Positions 61,694 to 64,000 of a DNA stretch of 64,000 nt are shown in pieces. The notes under the pieces are model-generated. The model was given only the letters and a program-made list of their open reading frames with translations. It did no database searches and had not been told where the DNA came from. Source of the stretch: Schumannella soli (GTDB lineage: Bacteria; Actinomycetota; Actinomycetes; Actinomycetales; Microbacteriaceae). Each line of letters opens with the position of its first letter. The stretch's first letter is position 1. Position numbers and translations under genes: made by a program. Location of the stretch: contig NZ_VHQG01000005.1 of assembly GCF_006517435.1 (NCBI RefSeq), forward strand, positions 203,222 through 267,221, written 5' to 3'.

Positions 61694-63139
61694 GTGCTCA
61701 CCACGATCACGGTCGACGTCGGCACCACCAGTGTGAAGCTCGGGCTCTTCGATCCCGAGGGGGTGGCGACGGTCTCGACCTCGCAGCCCACCCCGACCGT
61801 GCGCGACGCCGACGGCGAGGTCTACGACCTCGACGCGATGGCGACGCTGATCGGCGACTTCATCCACGGTCTCGACGCCGACCAGCGTGCCGCGGTCGAG
61901 CGCGTGGCGATCACCGGCGTGGGGGAGTCGGGCGGACTCGTTCTGCCCGACATCTCCCTCGCCTCGCCGATGATCCTCTGGCACGACCAGCGCGGTCTGC
62001 CGCTGCTGGCGGGGCTCGACGCGATGGACCGCACCCGGGCCTACCGCACGACCGGCCTGCCGGTGAGCGGCAACTACGGGCTGTCGAAGATCGCCTGGGC
62101 GCTGCGCGCCGCCGGCCCCGCCGCCCGCGGAGCCCAGTGGCTCAACATCGCCGAGTACATCGCCGCGCGCCTCACCGGCGTGCGCTGGTCGGAGTACTCG
62201 CTCGCCAGCCGCACCCTCGCGCTCGACCTGGCGACGGCATCCTGGTCGCAGGATGTCGCGGGGCTGCTCGGCGTGCACGTCGAGGTGCTGCCCGAACTGC
62301 GGCGCGCCGGCGATGGCGTGCCGATGCGTCCGGAGTGCGCCCGCGGCTTCGGGCTCGGCGCGGGCGTCATGGTGCACGTCGCCGGGCACGACCACATGGT
62401 CGGCGCCGTCGGCGCCGAGCTCGCGCACGGCGAGCTGCTCAACTCGACCGGCACGACCGAGGGGCTGCTGTTCCTGCGCGACGAGCCGAGCGTCGACGAG
62501 CACGCCGAGCGCTCGAAGCTCGCCAACGGCATCGGCGTGACGGGCGACGACTTCACCCTCTTCGCCTCCATCCCGACCGGCGGCTCGGCCTTCGCGACGC
62601 TGCAGTCGATGCTCGGAGTGGATGCGACATCCCTCGCCGCGCTCTGCTACGAGCTGCACGCCGAGTGGGTCGCCGGCCGCATCGACCTCGACCGCGTGCC
62701 GGTCGTGCTGCCGCAGTTCCGCGGCAGCCCCAGCCCGGCCAAGAACCCGCGAGCGCGCGGCGCGATCGCCGGGCTCTCCACCGACACCACCCGCGCCGAG
62801 CTCGTCTTCGGCGCCTTCCTCGGCATGGCGTGGCAGTTCGCCGACGTGCTCGAGCTGTTCCGCATCCAGCCCGACCGGGTGAAGGTGATCGGCCCGGCCA
62901 GCCGCAACGCGCTCTGGCTGCAGCTCAAGGCCGACCTGCTCGGCGTGCCGCTCAGCGTCTCGAGCCACCCCGAGGTCGTCTCGCGCGGCGCGCAGCTGCT
63001 CGCCTCGGGCGAGACCGGCGCGTGGGCCGACTGCGCCCCCGTCGACGTGCCGGCGGATGCCGCGCGTCACGCCGCGCTCACCGCCTGGGCCGACGCCGCG
63101 CGCCCGGTCTGGGAGCACCTGAAGGCGCTGCCCGCATGA
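61694..63139 (+). CDS. FGGY-family carbohydrate kinase
   Basis: A 481-residue sugar kinase. ITVDVGTTSVKLGLFD at residues 4-19 is the N-terminal phosphate loop; ILWHDQRG and NSTGTTEGLLF follow the FGGY pattern. The substrate is unknown; similarity by eye is closest to kinases of erythritol/xylitol/fuculose type. The GTG at 61694 follows AAGGA at slightly long spacing. It is followed by a 23-codon frame and a second, different FGGY kinase. Confidence 0.87.
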   Translation: MLTTITVDVGTTSVKLGLFDPEGVATVSTSQPTPTVRDADGEVYDLDAMATLIGDFIHGLDADQRAAVERVAITGVGESGGLVLPDISLASPMILWHDQRGLPLLAGLDAMDRTRAYRTTGLPVSGNYGLSKIAWALRAAGPAARGAQWLNIAEYIAARLTGVRWSEYSLASRTLALDLATASWSQDVAGLLGVHVEVLPELRRAGDGVPMRPECARGFGLGAGVMVHVAGHDHMVGAVGAELAHGELLNSTGTTEGLLFLRDEPSVDEHAERSKLANGIGVTGDDFTLFASIPTGGSAFATLQSMLGVDATSLAALCYELHAEWVAGRIDLDRVPVVLPQFRGSPSPAKNPRARGAIAGLSTDTTRAELVFGAFLGMAWQFADVLELFRIQPDRVKVIGPASRNALWLQLKADLLGVPLSVSSHPEVVSRGAQLLASGETGAWADCAPVDVPADAARHAALTAWADAARPVWEHLKALPA

Positions 63140-63207
63140 GTGCTCTGGCCCACCACTCTGACCCGGCTCACCACCACAGCACCACGAGAACGGAGACCGA
63201 GCGATGA
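63136..63207 (+). CDS. 23-residue His-rich linking ORF between two kinase genes
   Basis: An ATG at 63136 overlaps the stop of the first kinase (ATGA), runs 23 codons and ends TGA at 63205-63207, overlapping the ATG of the next kinase. It contains HHSDPAHHH and has no recognisable family. Four-base overlaps at both ends would let ribosomes pass continuously from kinase to kinase. It may be only a coupling device. Confidence 0.4.
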   Translation: MSALAHHSDPAHHHSTTRTETER

Positions 63208-64000
63208 AGCTCGTCGCGGGGATCGACTCCTCCACCCAGAACTGCAAGGTCACCGTGCGCGACCTCGAGACCGGCGCCGCCGTGCGCGAGGGCAAGGCCT
63301 CGCACCCCTCCGGCACGATCATCGACCCGAACCGCTGGTGGGATGCGCTGCTCACGGCCGTGCGACGCGCCGGCGGCCTCGACGACGTCATCGCCGTCTC
63401 GGTGAGCGGCCAGCAGCACACGCCGATCTTCCTCGACGAGTCGGGCGAGGTCGTCGCCGATTCGCCGCAGTGGAACGACACCGGCTCGCACCCGCACATG
63501 ATGGCGCTCAACGCCGAGCTGGGGCGCGACGAGTGGATCCGCCGTACCGGCATCCCGCTCACGCTCTCCGACACGGCGCCGAAGCTGCGCTACATGCGCG
63601 ACCTGCATCCGGAGGCCGTCGCGCGCACCGCCGCCGTCGCGATCGTGCACGACTGGCTCACCTGGCGTCTGCGCGGCTTCGGCCCCGGTTCCGGCCGCCC
63701 CGGGCTCGACGAGCTCGTCACAGATCGCTCCGATGCCTGCGGAACCGGCTACTGGTCGCCCGAGCGCAACGAGTACGAGATGGACCTCTTCGAGCACGCC
63801 TTCGGCCGGTCGGCGATCCTGCCGCGCATCCTCGGCCCGCTCGACCGCGCGGGTGTGACCGGCGCGGGCATCCCGGGCATCCCGGCGGGGATCCCGATCG
63901 GCGTCGGCAGCGGTGACAACGGGGCCGCGGCGCTCGCGCTCGGAATCCAGCCCGGCGACGCCGTGCTCTCGCTGGGCACCTCAGGCGTCGTCTACGCCCG
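63204..64000 (+). CDS. Xylulokinase-like FGGY kinase (partial, runs off the window)
   Basis: The first 265 residues of an FGGY kinase. AGIDSSTQNCKV (5-16) is the N-terminal phosphate loop; SVSGQQHTP and QWNDTGSHPH are typical of the xylulokinase group, and GVGSGDNGAAALALG with LSLGTSG belong to the central region. Two kinases in one unit suggest two substrates or two enantiomers. The C-terminal domain lies beyond 64000. Confidence 0.9.
   Translation, partial: MKLVAGIDSSTQNCKVTVRDLETGAAVREGKASHPSGTIIDPNRWWDALLTAVRRAGGLDDVIAVSVSGQQHTPIFLDESGEVVADSPQWNDTGSHPHMMALNAELGRDEWIRRTGIPLTLSDTAPKLRYMRDLHPEAVARTAAVAIVHDWLTWRLRGFGPGSGRPGLDELVTDRSDACGTGYWSPERNEYEMDLFEHAFGRSAILPRILGPLDRAGVTGAGIPGIPAGIPIGVGSGDNGAAALALGIQPGDAVLSLGTSGVVYA

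Overview
The window is a very GC-rich actinobacterial chromosome segment. Codon use, frequent GTG starts, several apparently leaderless promoters (TANNNT 6-7 nt before the start codon) and the gene families point to Microbacteriaceae (Leifsonia/Herbiconiux/Agromyces-like); the genus cannot be fixed from sequence alone. I see no rRNA, prophage, insertion sequence or CRISPR array; the only RNA gene I can support is one tRNA-Tyr.

Layout. 1-7,100: housekeeping and small enzymes (BadF-type sugar kinase, YajQ, tRNA-Tyr, GNAT, VOC protein, thioredoxin-reductase-like flavoprotein, XRE-cupin regulator, GrpB-like protein, inositol monophosphatase). 7,100-9,700: an M23 endopeptidase preceded by a 37-codon leader ORF, then a FUSC-type membrane protein whose promoter and first codons are duplicated. 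9,686-19,000: a 2006-residue, surface-anchored GH92 mannosidase, serine ammonia-lyase and a LacI regulator; the same palindrome (TGACARCGYTGTCA) lies at the GH92 promoter and beside the LacI gene. 19,400-23,300: metNIQ methionine importer and a divergent NmrA-like protein. 23,300-35,700: a complete L-rhamnose regulon (LacI regulator, four-gene ABC importer, mutarotase, isomerase, aldolase/dehydrogenase fusion, rhamnulokinase, lactate dehydrogenase-like enzyme) that takes rhamnose to DHAP and, through lactaldehyde and lactate, to pyruvate.

35,700-44,000: TetR regulator divergent from an NCS1 permease and an amidohydrolase; a CBM9-like protein, an alcohol dehydrogenase, an Lrp regulator and a YitT-like membrane protein. 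44,000-48,500: GntR-prpDBC, a methylcitrate-cycle operon for propionyl-CoA. 48,500-54,400: FBP-domain (EF-G-binding) protein with a possible leader peptide, MFS exporter, ArsR/SRPBCC pair, DUF3817 protein, cystathionine gamma-synthase and an unrecognised protein. 54,600-64,000: a sugar or polyol catabolic regulon (MFS polyol permease; ABC importer; SIS isomerase; class II aldolase; two FGGY kinases) with a shared TGTACG-type operator in front of three units; its regulator is not in the window and the last kinase runs off the end.

The most unusual non-coding content is a family of exactly 56-nt palindromes arranged as two separate three-unit clusters (19,093-19,314 and 52,280-52,499) in the same X-Y-X order, and a second family of 59-nt palindromes (1,918 and 17,736). 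Neither is explained by the genes, and both look like dispersed REP/BIME-type elements.
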